From Thiobacillus sp. 63-78 (GTDB lineage Bacteria; Pseudomonadota; Gammaproteobacteria; Burkholderiales; Thiobacillaceae), in NCBI GenBank assembly GCA_001899765.1, contig MKWM01000017.1, forward strand, positions 59,490 to 123,489: a DNA stretch of 64,000 nt. Direction: 5' to 3'. The notes below the pieces were generated by a model that saw nothing but the letters and a program-made list of their open reading frames with translations, ran no database searches and had not been told where the DNA came from. Below are positions 1 through 8,751 of the stretch, piece after piece (positions within the stretch are counted from its first letter, which is position 1; every line of letters starts with the position of its first letter). Both the position numbers and the translations under genes were made by a program.

Positions 1-428
1 CCGAACAGCGCGCCGACCGTCCCGCCCGTCAACGCGGCGGGCGCGGCCCAGGCACGCGTGACGGGTTTGTCACCATGGACATGGAACACGCTGCGTACGC
101 CAAAGATGAACACCAGGCCGGCCAGCACCATCAACATGGGAGCAGTCGGCAAATTGGCCAGGAGCTTGGCGCCCAGCACCGCACCGAGCATGCCGAACGG
201 GATCAGGACCCCTATTTCGTTCCACTTCACGCGTTCGAAATGGATGCCGCTCATCACGACCGAAGTCGTGAAATCCAGCAACAGGGTCAGCGGCACCACA
301 AACTGCAGCGGCAGGAACAGCGCCAGCAAGGGTACCGCAACCAGCGACGAGCCAAAACCGGTCATGCTGCGGATGAGATACGCCACAAGCAGGATGACCG
401 CCGTGAGGGCGATCTGCCCGGCGCTCAC
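1..428 (-). CDS. TauE/SafE (TSUP) family permease, partial
   Basis: The protein runs off the left edge, so only the N-terminal 142 residues are present. Reading from a GTG start gives hydrophobic segments typical of a TSUP sulfite/organosulfonate exporter: an N-terminal helix (ALTAVILLVAYLIR) followed by the family-like MTGFGSSLVAVPLLALFLP stretch, then PFGMLGAVLGAKLLA and a further helix. The GTG overlaps the folB stop in a 4-base GTGA, so the two genes are translationally coupled. TSUP proteins move sulfur anions or other small acids across the inner membrane; the substrate cannot be read from this fragment. The family call is by eye. Confidence 0.75.
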   Translation of the reverse strand, partial: MSAGQIALTAVILLVAYLIRSMTGFGSSLVAVPLLALFLPLQFVVPLTLLLDFTTSVVMSGIHFERVKWNEIGVLIPFGMLGAVLGAKLLANLPTAPMLMVLAGLVFIFGVRSVFHVHGDKPVTRAWAAPAALTGGTVGALF

Positions 429-787
429 GCGCGCGTGCCGCGCTCAATGGCAATGCCGAGTTCCCTGATATCCGGCACGATGGCGAATTTGGTCACCGAC
501 ACTTTTACCCACGGCGCGCCGAATTCATCGCGAATGATCGTGGCCACGTGTTCGGCCACCGACTCGACCAGCGTAAGCGATCGCGTGGCATTGAGCAGGG
601 AATCCTTCACCCGCATGGCCACTGCGCCATAGTCGATGGTGTCGGCCACGTTATCGCTGCCACTGGCCTTGCTGTCGGGCAGCCCGATTTCCAGATCGAG
701 CCGGACCGGCTGCGGCACTTTGCGTTCCCACTCGTATACACCGATAATCAGTTCGAGACGGAAGTCCCGCAAGAATAAAATGTCCAT
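425..787 (-). CDS. folB: Dihydroneopterin aldolase
   Basis: FolB converts 7,8-dihydroneopterin to 6-hydroxymethyl-dihydropterin plus glycolaldehyde in cytosolic folate synthesis. The 120-residue product has the family start (MDILFLRDFRLELIIGVYEWE, with the conserved GVYEWER segment), a central TIDYGAVAMRV stretch and the LVESVAEHVA motif carrying the conserved catalytic-region Glu. Length is normal for the family. An ATG at 785-787 is chosen because it matches the FolB N-terminus; the frame stays open far upstream, but that part is only the shadow of the opposite-strand genes. It is divergent from plsY, a common bacterial arrangement, and overlaps the downstream permease start by 4 bases. Confidence 0.93.
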   Translation of the reverse strand: MDILFLRDFRLELIIGVYEWERKVPQPVRLDLEIGLPDSKASGSDNVADTIDYGAVAMRVKDSLLNATRSLTLVESVAEHVATIIRDEFGAPWVKVSVTKFAIVPDIRELGIAIERGTRA

Positions 788-931
788 TGTCTTGATGATC
801 CACGGCAGCGCCCGCCAACGAGCCTGCTCAAAATTCGCTATCTTACTGACTCGGGACGCATTGATGGATAAATTGAGCCGATGCCGCCACATTGCGAAAC
901 GAATGCCCCACCCATCCCTTAGCGAATCCCT

Positions 932-1534
932 ATGACCCTGCTGTTGTTCATTGTCGCGGCCTACCTGCTCGGCTCCCTGTCGTTTGCCGTCATCGTCAGT
1001 CGCGCCATGCGCCTGCCCGACCCCCGCAGCTTCGGATCGGGCAATCCGGGCGCCACCAACGTGCTCCGCACCGGGCACAAAGCGGCAGCGGCGCTGACGC
1101 TGCTCGGCGATGCGCTCAAAGGCTGGGTCGCGGTCGTGCTGGCGCGCATGCTGGCGCCGCAATTCGGGTTGCCTGAAGAGAGTGTTCTGCTGTGCGCGCT
1201 GGCGGTATTCATCGGCCATCTCTTCCCGGTATTTTTCCGGTTCAAGGGTGGCAAGGGCGTGGCCACGGCGCTCGGCGTATTGCTCGGCCTCAACCCCTGG
1301 CTCGGCCTGGCCTGTCTGGCAACCTGGCTGTTCATCGCGCGGGTATTCCGTATTTCTTCGCTGGCCGCCTTGATCACCGCCGTGCTGGCCCCGGTTTATT
1401 CGGGACTGCTGACCGGCTGGGGCAGCACGACGATCGCCGTATCGGTGATCGCGTTGCTGCTGTTCTATCGCCACAAAAGCAATCTCATCAAATTGATATC
1501 CGGGCAGGAAGGCCGCATCGGTATCCGCTCCTGA
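932..1534 (+). CDS. plsY: Acyl-phosphate:glycerol-3-phosphate acyltransferase PlsY
   Basis: PlsY is an inner-membrane enzyme that moves the acyl group from acyl-phosphate to glycerol-3-phosphate, the first step of phospholipid synthesis. The 200-residue protein shows the glycerol-phosphate loop [12 protein letters not shown] (about residues 36-47) and the second conserved loop [14 protein letters not shown], separated by hydrophobic helices, which fits the usual PlsY topology. Start is the ATG following a short intergenic region shared with divergent folB. The next gene begins 12 bases after the stop and is probably co-transcribed. Confidence 0.95.
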   Translation: MTLLLFIVAAYLLGSLSFAVIVSRAMRLPDPRSFGSGNPGATNVLRTGHKAAAALTLLGDALKGWVAVVLARMLAPQFGLPEESVLLCALAVFIGHLFPVFFRFKGGKGVATALGVLLGLNPWLGLACLATWLFIARVFRISSLAALITAVLAPVYSGLLTGWGSTTIAVSVIALLLFYRHKSNLIKLISGQEGRIGIRS

Positions 1535-1546
1535 TCCCCACCCGAT

Positions 1547-2347
1547 ATGGCCTTTTTCGACAAAAGCATCGAACATGCAAAAGAAAGCCTGGCGGAGGTC
1601 TCGCGCGAAGCGATCGATCACGCCGGCAAACGCCTGTCCGTTGTGGTCAACGAAGGTGTGTCGCAGGCCGGAAGCGAACTGCAGGAGGTCATCTGGCGCG
1701 CCAGTCAGGAAATCGATGCCAAGCTCGACAAGATTTCCGACGAACTGCATGAGCAGCGCCAGTTCACCAAGGACGACGTGCGCGAACTGGTCGATTATGC
1801 CGGCGAACGGCTCGGCGCACTGATAGATACCCGAATCGTCCACGCCCGGGCGGAATTCTCGTCGCTGGTGCAGGAAAAGGTCGAATACTTCAAGCACGAA
1901 GTCGACAGCTTCTTCATTGAACGGCAACGTGATCTGGCGCGCGAGCGCCGACGGCTGTTCATCAACGTGGCCATCGCGATCCTGGCGTCGCTGTCGCTCG
2001 GTTTCGTGTCCTGGCTGTATCACGAATATCTCGGCGGCGGGCTGGACGTGTTCGCGCTCTTCCGCATCGTGTTCGCCTCGCTGGCCGGCGGCTATGCCGC
2101 CTACCTCGCCCTCAAATTGCTACGGCGCTGGCTGTCGATGTCGGAGCACAAAAAGGACACGCTGTTCCTGGTCAGCCGCTACTGGGGCGTGCTGCGCCCG
2201 GAAAGCATTTTCGGGACCGTGGTTCTGGTTTGCCTGATGGCGGCGTTGATGGGATTCCTGCTGTTTCCGGAACAGATCGTCCACTTCACCGGCGGCGAAA
2301 AATGGCTCAAAGCCTTGCGCGAGGCCTATCCGATATTCCAGGATTGA
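1547..2347 (+). CDS. Coiled-coil membrane protein of unknown function
   Basis: This 266-residue protein is not recognised. Residues 1-125 are charged and strongly helical, rich in Glu, Lys, Arg and Gln with a heptad-like look (KSIEHAKESLAEVSREAIDHA, then similar stretches), so an extended coiled coil is likely. The C-terminal half has about three hydrophobic segments: one near residues 138-160, one near 165-185 and one near 222-242. There is no signal peptide, so the coiled coil is probably cytoplasmic and anchored to the inner membrane. It follows plsY by 12 bases and faces tsaD tail to tail with a 12-base gap. Its own ATG lies 5 bases after a CCCAC stretch with no strong ribosome binding site. 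Confidence 0.75.
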   Translation: MAFFDKSIEHAKESLAEVSREAIDHAGKRLSVVVNEGVSQAGSELQEVIWRASQEIDAKLDKISDELHEQRQFTKDDVRELVDYAGERLGALIDTRIVHARAEFSSLVQEKVEYFKHEVDSFFIERQRDLARERRRLFINVAIAILASLSLGFVSWLYHEYLGGGLDVFALFRIVFASLAGGYAAYLALKLLRRWLSMSEHKKDTLFLVSRYWGVLRPESIFGTVVLVCLMAALMGFLLFPEQIVHFTGGEKWLKALREAYPIFQD

Positions 2348-2359
2348 ACCGCACCCGGA

Positions 2360-3373
2360 TTACGCCCCCTCGAGTGTCGCCAGGTCCCAGCGCGGCTTGA
2401 CCGTGAATGCCAGATCCGATGCCGGATGCGTCCGCGCCGCCAGGCGCTGCGCCCCGGCATACGCGATCATCGCACCGTTGTCGGTACAGAATTCCAGCCG
2501 GGGATAGAACACATCGATGCCGCGCGCGGCCGCCTCATGTGTGAGCCGCTCGCGCAGGTGCGCATTGGCGCCCACGCCGCCGGCCACCACCAGCCGCGTG
2601 GCGCCGCTATGCGTACAGGCAGCCAGGCTCTTGCTCACCAGCACCTCCGCCGCGGCCGCCTGAAACGCTGCCGCGATGTCCGCCGCCTGCTCCAGGCCCT
2701 GCTTGCGCACCAGCGTCAACACGGCGGTCTTCAAGCCGCTGAAGCTGAAATCGAAATCGCCCGAATGGAGCATCGGCCGCGGCAGGACAAAACGACCGGC
2801 ATTGCCCGTTGCCGCCAGTTCCGCCAGGGCGGGACCGCCCGGATAGCCCAGACCCAGCAGTTGCGCGGTCTTGTCGAAGGCCTCGCCCGCAGCGTCGTCA
2901 AGCGTCTCGCCCAGCAGGGTGTAGCGTCCGATGCCCGACACCCGCATCAGTTGCGTATGGCCGCCCGAGACCAGCAATGCGACGAACGGGAATTCAGGGG
3001 GCGTATCGGAAATCAGCGGCGAGAGCATATGCCCTTCCAGATGGTGCACGCCGACAGCGGGAATATTCAGCGCAAATGCCAGCGCACGCGCCATCCCTGC
3101 ACCGATCAGCAAGGCCCCGGCCAGCCCCGGTCCTTGCGTATAGGCGATCCCGCCCAGTTCGGCCAGCGTGCACCCGCTCTCGGCCAGAACCTGACGTGTC
3201 AGGGGTAGCAGCCGCCGGATATGGTCACGCGACGCCAGCTCCGGCACGACGCCGCCATAGTCGTTATGCATGGCAATCTGCGAATGGAGCGCGTGCGCCA
3301 GCAAGCCGCGCGCCCTGTCATACAGGGCAACACCCGTTTCATCGCAGGACGATTCGATGCCAAGTACCAGCAT
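2360..3373 (-). CDS. tsaD: tRNA N6-adenosine threonylcarbamoyltransferase TsaD
   Basis: TsaD is the catalytic subunit that transfers threonylcarbamoyl from TC-AMP to A37 of ANN-decoding tRNAs, working with TsaB and TsaE. The start chosen ([14 protein letters not shown]) gives 337 residues, the normal bacterial length; an upstream in-frame ATG two codons earlier and a longer open frame are less likely. Recognisable parts are the N-terminal [11 protein letters not shown] motif, the metal-binding HHLEGHM segment (near residue 109), [10 protein letters not shown] and the C-terminal NGAMIAYAG. In many proteobacteria tsaD stands divergent from rpsU; here the two are separated by about 13.7 kb of lipid-biosynthesis genes. 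Confidence 0.96.
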   Translation of the reverse strand: MLVLGIESSCDETGVALYDRARGLLAHALHSQIAMHNDYGGVVPELASRDHIRRLLPLTRQVLAESGCTLAELGGIAYTQGPGLAGALLIGAGMARALAFALNIPAVGVHHLEGHMLSPLISDTPPEFPFVALLVSGGHTQLMRVSGIGRYTLLGETLDDAAGEAFDKTAQLLGLGYPGGPALAELAATGNAGRFVLPRPMLHSGDFDFSFSGLKTAVLTLVRKQGLEQAADIAAAFQAAAAEVLVSKSLAACTHSGATRLVVAGGVGANAHLRERLTHEAAARGIDVFYPRLEFCTDNGAMIAYAGAQRLAARTHPASDLAFTVKPRWDLATLEGA

Positions 3374-3810
3374 GGTCATGAAAATCAGATCAGAGGCCCC
3401 GCATGATAACGCGAGCAGGCAGCCCGGGGCGCGGTATGTAAATGCGGCGTGTCTGGGTAAAATCCACACGCTTTGCCAGTGCTTTCAAACATGGCGTTCC
3501 GCCGCCCTGTCGCCGACCATGGAAAACCTGATGTTGCACGATACTCCGATGAATTGCCCTGATGAACGCCAGCATGATCTCCCGGCGCTCGACGGCGGCC
3601 GCGCGGACCCGACTCCCGCTGCGCTGCGGTGCAAAATGCAGCCCCGCCGCCACGTCGGCAAGGCAGTGAGGTCCGCTTGCCCATGACACAGGCAGGAACG
3701 ATGTGGCGTCGCGACATTCCGCCCGCCTGCCCCGCCGTCACCGTCAGGCAGGGACGGGGCGGCGGCGGATGGATCTTCTGGAAATCGCCCTCCCGCGTCG
3801 AGGCCACCAG
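3374..3810. other. Intergenic region between tsaD and the acyltransferase gene
   Basis: These 437 bases separate the tsaD start from the most likely start of the PlsC-like gene. It must hold the tsaD promoter and perhaps that of the acyltransferase-glycosyltransferase pair. Several open frames exist on both strands but none has a recognisable product or a convincing ribosome binding site. No terminator with a T-tract and no repeat was noticed. It marks the left junction of the inserted lipid cluster. Confidence 0.5.
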
Positions 3811-4638
3811 GTGAACGCAGCCCCGGCTCCGATACCCGGTCTTGCACGCCGCCGGCCGCAACGGCTCCATGAGTATCTTGCGCTGGGGAGCGGACTGGTG
3901 CTGCTGGGCGCGATCTCACTGACCTGGTCGGCGCTCGCCGTACCGCTCCATTACGTCCTGCCCAGGCGCTGGGCTCACCTGCTCGGGCGCCGCTCCGTCA
4001 CCACCTTGTTCCGCCTCTACCTCGGCGCGCTTGACCTCATCGGGGCCTGCCGCTTCGATCTCCGCGAGCTCGACACCCTGCGCAACGAAGGACCGCTGAT
4101 CATCGCCCCCAATCACCCTTGCCTGCTCGATGCCGTCATGGTGATCTCGCGCCTGCCCAACACGGCCTGCATCATGAAAGCCGATATCGTCGACAATATT
4201 TTTCTCGGCGCCGGCGCCCGTCTCGCCGGCTACATCCGTAACGACGCGCGATTGAGCATGATCAGACAGGCCGTGGCCGAACTGAGAAACGGCAGCCATC
4301 TCCTGCTCTTTCCCGAAGGCACCCGTACGACCCGCTGGCCGGTCAATGCCTGCAAGGGGACCGCAGCGCTCATCGCCCGCCGGGCCAGGGTGCCGATCCA
4401 GACCGTGTTCATCGAGACCGATTCGCCTTATCTCAGCAAGGGCTGGCCCCTGTTTCGCTGTCCGGCGATGCCGATCACCTACCGCATCCGGCTCGGCCGC
4501 CGTTTCGATCCGCCAGCCAAGGCAGGGGCGTTCACCGAGGAACTGGAACGCCACTTCATCGATGCGTTGCGCGATGCCCCGCGTTTCCTGCCGCCCGATG
4601 CCCAGCAGGCCGCCGACGCTCCCCGTCCCGCCGGATGA
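3811..4638 (+). CDS. PlsC-like 1-acyl-glycerol-phosphate acyltransferase family protein
   Basis: This membrane-associated acyltransferase carries NHPCLLDAVM (about residues 101-110, an NHxxxxD variant of the catalytic HX4D box) and FPEGTRTT (about residues 166-173, acceptor site), both diagnostic of the PlsC/LPLAT family. A hydrophobic segment near residues 25-45 precedes the domain. A GTG at 3811 is preferred because GAGG lies about 8 bases upstream; an ATG at 3769 in the same frame is the alternative. The stop overlaps the ATG of the glycosyltransferase (ATGA). Related acyltransferase plus GT2 pairs, sometimes fused, occur in aryl polyene clusters, where they are thought to build the glycolipid anchor. 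The specific substrate is inferred, not shown. Confidence 0.82.
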   Translation: MNAAPAPIPGLARRRPQRLHEYLALGSGLVLLGAISLTWSALAVPLHYVLPRRWAHLLGRRSVTTLFRLYLGALDLIGACRFDLRELDTLRNEGPLIIAPNHPCLLDAVMVISRLPNTACIMKADIVDNIFLGAGARLAGYIRNDARLSMIRQAVAELRNGSHLLLFPEGTRTTRWPVNACKGTAALIARRARVPIQTVFIETDSPYLSKGWPLFRCPAMPITYRIRLGRRFDPPAKAGAFTEELERHFIDALRDAPRFLPPDAQQAADAPRPAG

Positions 4639-5420
4639 TGCCCGCAATCGACCTCTCGAGCAGCCATCTGGTGCTGATTCCCAGCTATAACCCGGGTGCA
4701 CGCGTCTACGACACCGTGCGTGCCGCCCGCGCCCGGTGGGCGCCGGTGTGGGTCGTGGTGGACGGCAGCACCGACGGGACGGCCGTCGGCCTCGCAGGGA
4801 TGGCGGCAACGGACCCCGGCCTCAAGGTCATGGTATTGCCGGAAAACGGCGGCAAGGGCGCGGCCGTGCTGCACGGCCTGGATCTGGCCGCCCGGCAGGG
4901 CTACACCCACGCCCTGACCATGGACTCCGACGGCCAGCACCCGGCCGATCTCATTCCGGCCTTCATGGCGGCTTCGAAACAGGCACCCGACGCGATGGTG
5001 CTCGGCATGCCGGTGTTCGATGCCAGCGCACCGGCCCTGCGGGTCCAGGGGCGCAAGCTTTCGAACGGCTGGGCCCATCTGGAAACCCTGTGGGCAGGTA
5101 TCGGCGATTCGCTCTACGGCTTTCGCGTCTACCCCATCGAGCCCTTGCGTCAGGTGATGCGCGGCCAGCGCTGGATGCGCCGCTTCGACTTCGACCCCGA
5201 GGCCGTGGTGCGTCTGTGCTGGCGCGGGGTACGCCCGATCAATCTGCCCGCGCCGGTGAAATACCTGCACGCCGACGAAGGCGGCGTTTCCCACTTCAAC
5301 TATTTGCGCGACAACATCCTGCTTTCCTGGATGCATCTGCGGCTGATGCTGGGTTTCGTGCTGCGCCTGCCGCTTCTCGTACTGCGCCGCCTGCGTACAC
5401 ACCGATCAGGCACACCATGA
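4635..5420 (+). CDS. Family 2 glycosyltransferase
   Basis: A 261-residue GT-A type enzyme. It begins HLVLIPSYNPG, has WVVVDGSTDGT (nucleotide-sugar binding) and TMDSDGQHP with the metal-binding DxD-type motif near residue 97, as in polyprenol-phosphate and lipid glycosyltransferases. The C-terminal part is basic and hydrophobic (LRLMLGFVLRLPLLVLRRLR), suggesting peripheral membrane attachment. The start overlaps the acyltransferase stop by 4 bases, so the two are coupled. It converges on the large minus-strand operon whose last gene is the ketoreductase. A role in glycosylating the polyene lipid is inferred from context. Confidence 0.85.
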   Translation: MMPAIDLSSSHLVLIPSYNPGARVYDTVRAARARWAPVWVVVDGSTDGTAVGLAGMAATDPGLKVMVLPENGGKGAAVLHGLDLAARQGYTHALTMDSDGQHPADLIPAFMAASKQAPDAMVLGMPVFDASAPALRVQGRKLSNGWAHLETLWAGIGDSLYGFRVYPIEPLRQVMRGQRWMRRFDFDPEAVVRLCWRGVRPINLPAPVKYLHADEGGVSHFNYLRDNILLSWMHLRLMLGFVLRLPLLVLRRLRTHRSGTP

Positions 5421-5547
5421 AAAATTCCATCGATACGTCCGCGCAAGGGATGCCAATCCCCCACCCCCTTCTCACCGCCGGTGGCGGCAGCGAACACGAG
5501 GGCAATGCAGCCGCGCCACCGGAGGCGGCCGACCGCGGTTGCCAGGT
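5421..5547. other. Convergent intergenic region with short hairpin
   Basis: The gap between the convergent glycosyltransferase and ketoreductase genes contains a GC hairpin at 5475-5487 (CCGCC, loop GGT, GGCGG) but no following T-run on either strand. It may help to end transcription from one or both sides; no gene is seen. Confidence 0.3.
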
Positions 5548-6267
5548 TTAAATCATGCCGCCGTTGACTGAAATCACCTGGCCGGTAATGTAGTCCGCCT
5601 GCTCCGATACCAGAAAGCTCACCAGATTCGCCACCTCGTCCGCCCGCCCGGCACGTTTCATGGGCACCAGGCGTTCGATGGCCGCCGCGTCGAATACCCC
5701 GTCGATCATTCCGGTCTGGATGATGCCCGGCGCTACCGCGTTGACCGTCACGCCGCGGCTGGCAAGTTCCAGCGACAGCGACCTGGTCGCTGCGTGCAGC
5801 GCGCCCTTGGCCGCGGCGTAGTTAACCTGTCCGCGGTTACCGGTGATCCCGGCAATGGAAGTGATGTTGACGATGCGCCCCCAGCGGCTGCGCAGCATCG
5901 GCATCGTCAGTGGCTGAGTGACATTGAAGAAACCGTTGAGCGACACGTCCAGCACACGGTGCCATTGCGCCGCGCTCATGCCGGGAAAGACCGCATCATC
6001 GTGAATGCCGGCATTGTTCACCAGTACCTGGACCGGGGCCTCAGCGACCAGAATCTCCAGCGCCGCACGGCTGGCCACGGCGTCGGTGACGTCGAAGGCG
6101 ATGGCTTCGGCCTGTCCGCCGTGAGCCCTGATTTCATCGGCCAAAGCCTGGGCCCTGGCCAGACTCCGGTTGGCGTGGACGTAGACGAAGTAGCGATCGG
6201 CGGCGAGACGGCGACAGATGGCCGACCCGATACCGCCGCTGCCGCCGGTGACCAGCGCGCGTTTCAT
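5548..6267 (-). CDS. 3-oxoacyl-ACP reductase (FabG-like ketoreductase, ApeQ type)
   Basis: An SDR-family NADPH-dependent ketoreductase of 239 residues. It shows the Rossmann motif TGGSGGIGSAI near residues 7-17, the NNAG motif, and the Ser-Tyr-Lys catalytic set in NITSIAGITGNRGQVNYAAAKGA, ending in the typical VISVNGGMI. The start at 6267 follows a strong GGGGAGGA ribosome binding site and overlaps the upstream dehydratase stop (ATGA); an upstream ATG at 6282 is less likely. It is the last gene of the minus-strand operon. In aryl polyene synthesis such a reductase acts on the beta-keto group after each elongation. A general FabG role cannot be excluded, but the context argues for a dedicated enzyme. 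Confidence 0.9.
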   Translation of the reverse strand: MKRALVTGGSGGIGSAICRRLAADRYFVYVHANRSLARAQALADEIRAHGGQAEAIAFDVTDAVASRAALEILVAEAPVQVLVNNAGIHDDAVFPGMSAAQWHRVLDVSLNGFFNVTQPLTMPMLRSRWGRIVNITSIAGITGNRGQVNYAAAKGALHAATRSLSLELASRGVTVNAVAPGIIQTGMIDGVFDAAAIERLVPMKRAGRADEVANLVSFLVSEQADYITGQVISVNGGMI

Positions 6268-6713
6268 GTTGATCCTCCCCATTTGTCTGCGTCCAGCACG
6301 ACTGTCGCGCGGCCGCTCAACAGCAGGCGATTCCCCACGGCCACGCGGAAGTCGTAAAGAATGGTGTTGTCGTCGCCGGACAGCCGTTCGGCCTCGATGT
6401 CCAGATCGGCCGCAATGTCATCCAGCCGCGCGACATGCAGGTCGACGCTGCGTACGCTCGCGAGATACCCGGCACGCGGTACCCCTGCGGCTGCCGTCAG
6501 CAGCGCGCCGTGAGCTGCCATGGCCTGCGCCGCGTACTCGACGCCACAGACCGCGCCCAAACCATCCTGCGCACGCAGCGGATTGTCGGCGTGACGGTGA
6601 CTGCTCGCGGTGCAGCGGATCAGCCGGGCATTCCACTCCGTGACGCCGTCGAGCAGACACATGCTGCCCTGGTGCGGAAGATGCGCAAGCAGCCAGGCGT
6701 GGTCTAGCGGCAT
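6264..6713 (-). CDS. Hotdog-fold 3-hydroxyacyl-ACP dehydratase, ApeP-like
   Basis: A 149-residue protein beginning MPLDHAWLLAHLPHQGSMCL, where the PHQGSMCLLD segment matches the FabA/FabZ-like hotdog dehydratases of aryl polyene clusters (often labelled 3-hydroxylacyl-ACP dehydratase). The HQG His is the expected catalytic residue; GVEYAAQAMAAHGAL forms the central hotdog helix. The start overlaps the chain-length-factor stop by 10 bases. Together with the small protein at 14136-14465 it probably forms the dehydratase pair (ApeI/ApeP in E. coli) that keeps every double bond in the chain. Confidence 0.85.
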   Translation of the reverse strand: MPLDHAWLLAHLPHQGSMCLLDGVTEWNARLIRCTASSHRHADNPLRAQDGLGAVCGVEYAAQAMAAHGALLTAAAGVPRAGYLASVRSVDLHVARLDDIAADLDIEAERLSGDDNTILYDFRVAVGNRLLLSGRATVVLDADKWGGST

Positions 6714-7501
6714 GCTTCGATTTCCACGGCCAGGCTGAGCGGTGCCAGATATTCCAGCACCACCCGCCCGTTGCACGCCTGCGCCAGGGCCTGCAGCAGC
6801 GGCAAGCCGCGCGCGGCTGGAATGACGCGGCGCAGGGCTTCGAGTCCGGGTTCGGCCAGCGTGCCGGGCGTATCGTCGGTCGGGCCGGCCTCGATCCGTG
6901 CCAGAGATTGCGCGCTGCGTGCCGGCATCAGCGCCAGCGCGATGCCGAAAGCAGAGGGAATCGGGCGCTTGGCGCGCAGAGGGTCGGGATACGCGGCGTC
7001 ATAGGCCAGCAGCAGTGTGCCGGTACCTTCCACCACCACCTGCGTCAAGGCTTCCAGCAGGCCGGCGGCAAAACTGCCGTCATACGCGCACAGCACCGTG
7101 GCCGGTGTCATCGCGCCGGTGGCAATGCCCCAGTAACCGGCCGGGGCGTTGTGCACGGAATTGTGGAAACGGGTCGGCGAGAGGTGCCGGTCTTCGGACG
7201 CCAGGGTCTTGCAGAGGGCATCGCAGTTGTCGCCGTCGGCGCCCGAGGAGGAGAACACCGCCGCAAGCTGCCGGGCATCGAGCCGCCCGGCGGTGACGGC
7301 TTCGTACCCCGCGGCCAGGGCCACCTTGACGACCGTGCCGGCACGCCGGCGCTCGGCGAGGGGCAGCGATTGCGGCGCAGGCACGGCGATGGGCCGCGCT
7401 TCGTACGGCGTGCTGCCCGCCAGAATGGGCCGCGCCGCGATCCAGGAATCGAGCCCCGGGCCGATCATGCCGATGCCGTCGAGATACGCGCTCAGCTTCA
7501 T
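6704..7501 (-). CDS. Beta-ketoacyl synthase-like chain-length factor (ApeC type)
   Basis: This 265-residue protein belongs to the short ketosynthase-like family that partners a true ketosynthase. It shows PTRFHNSVHNAPAGYWGIA, typical of that family, but the segment matching the ketosynthase active site has no nucleophilic Cys and there is no HGT or KGxxGH motif. It is therefore read as a chain-length factor rather than a catalyst. The start overlaps the ketosynthase stop in an ATGA, which fits a 1:1 heterodimer. In aryl polyene systems the KS/CLF dimer sets chain length. Confidence 0.87.
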   Translation of the reverse strand: MKLSAYLDGIGMIGPGLDSWIAARPILAGSTPYEARPIAVPAPQSLPLAERRRAGTVVKVALAAGYEAVTAGRLDARQLAAVFSSSGADGDNCDALCKTLASEDRHLSPTRFHNSVHNAPAGYWGIATGAMTPATVLCAYDGSFAAGLLEALTQVVVEGTGTLLLAYDAAYPDPLRAKRPIPSAFGIALALMPARSAQSLARIEAGPTDDTPGTLAEPGLEALRRVIPAARGLPLLQALAQACNGRVVLEYLAPLSLAVEIEACR

Positions 7502-8712
7502 TCGGCCTTCCCCAGGATCAGGCTGCAGTTGGTACCGCCAAAACCGAAGGCGTTACTCAGCACCCGGCGTGGAGCACCCTCCCGGTTCCCGGTGAGGTAC
7601 TGGACGGGAATGCCCGGATCGACATGACGCGTATTGATCCCGCCAGGCAGGAAGCTCTGCTGCAGCACCAGCGCGCTGATGATCGCTTCCAGACCGCCGG
7701 CGGCGCCCAGCGTGTGGCCGGTCGCGCCCTTGGTCGAACTGCATGGCACGCGATCGCCGAACAGGGCGGCCACCGCCCTGCCTTCCGCGGCATCGTTGCC
7801 CGGCGTCGCGGTGCCGTGCAGGTTGATGTAGTCGATGTCGTCGCACTGCAGGCCGGCCGCGCTCAGCGCGGCGCGCATCGCCTTGCGCGCGCCCAGGCCT
7901 TCCGGGTGGGGCGATGACATATGGTGGGCATCGCTCGATTCACCCGCACCCAGCAGCAGCACGTCATCGGCGTCGAGGCTGCCGGCCGGGCGTTCGAGCA
8001 GAATGAAGGCCGCGGCCTCGCCGACGGAGATGCCATTGCGCCCGGCATCGAAAGGCCGGCACGGGCTGGGCGACAGCAGTTCCAGCGAATTGAAGCCGTA
8101 CAGGGTGGTCAGGCACAGGGAGTCGACCCCCCCGACAACGGCCGCGTCGACCAGACCCGCCGCGATCATGCGCGCAGCCGCAGCAAATACCTTGGCACTC
8201 GATGAGCAGGCGGTGGAGACCACCACGGCCGGACCTTCAAGCTTGAAGACCCGGCGCACGAAATCGGCCACTGAATAGGTGTTGTGCGTCGTGCGATAGT
8301 TGAAGTCATCCGGCAGCGCGCCGCTCACTGGATCGCGTTGGCGGTAGGCCTGTTCGGTTTGCAGGATGCCGGAGGTGCTGGTGCCGAGCAGCACCGCCAC
8401 GCGTCGCCTGCCATGGCGGCCGATGGCGGCTTCCACCGCAGCCATGAAACCATCCTGATACAGGCCCAGCAGGGCGAGCCGGTTGTTGCGGCAGTCGTAT
8501 TCGGCGAGCGGGCCGGGCAGCTTGAATTCGTCCAGCCCGGCGACCTCGCCAATGTACGTATCGAGATCCCGCACTGTTTCAAACCGGCACGGCATCAGGC
8601 CGCCACGCCGGGCTTGCAGGGCAATGCGATGCGCCTCCAGGCCGCAACCAAGGCAGCTCGTTGCGGTGAAACGGGAAAGCCAGAGTGAATTCAACGGGTC
8701 AACCAATCCCAA
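7498..8712 (-). CDS. Beta-ketoacyl-ACP synthase II-like ketosynthase (ApeO type)
   Basis: A complete ketosynthase of about 404 residues with the nucleophile in STACSSS (Cys near residue 169), the catalytic His in LHGTATPGND (near 299) and Lys/His in KGATGHTLGAAGG (near 328 and 333), ending in NAFGFGGTNCSLIL. It would catalyse decarboxylative elongation with malonyl-ACP. No ATG fits: TTG at 8712 opens the frame just after a TAA, and TTG at 8694 (giving MNSLWLSRF) matches related ketosynthases better, so the true start is uncertain by six codons. It overlaps the chain-length factor by 4 bases. Confidence 0.92.
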   Translation of the reverse strand: MGLVDPLNSLWLSRFTATSCLGCGLEAHRIALQARRGGLMPCRFETVRDLDTYIGEVAGLDEFKLPGPLAEYDCRNNRLALLGLYQDGFMAAVEAAIGRHGRRRVAVLLGTSTSGILQTEQAYRQRDPVSGALPDDFNYRTTHNTYSVADFVRRVFKLEGPAVVVSTACSSSAKVFAAAARMIAAGLVDAAVVGGVDSLCLTTLYGFNSLELLSPSPCRPFDAGRNGISVGEAAAFILLERPAGSLDADDVLLLGAGESSDAHHMSSPHPEGLGARKAMRAALSAAGLQCDDIDYINLHGTATPGNDAAEGRAVAALFGDRVPCSSTKGATGHTLGAAGGLEAIISALVLQQSFLPGGINTRHVDPGIPVQYLTGNREGAPRRVLSNAFGFGGTNCSLILGKAE

Positions 8713-8751
8713 TGTGATGGATTCTTAACGTGCGCCACCAGCCGGCCTTCC

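Noticed and set aside
788..2023. Long minus-strand open frame continuing upstream from folB
   Set aside because: It lies opposite plsY and the coiled-coil gene, is rich in Arg/Gln/His as shadow frames are in GC-rich DNA, and the FolB family start is at 787.
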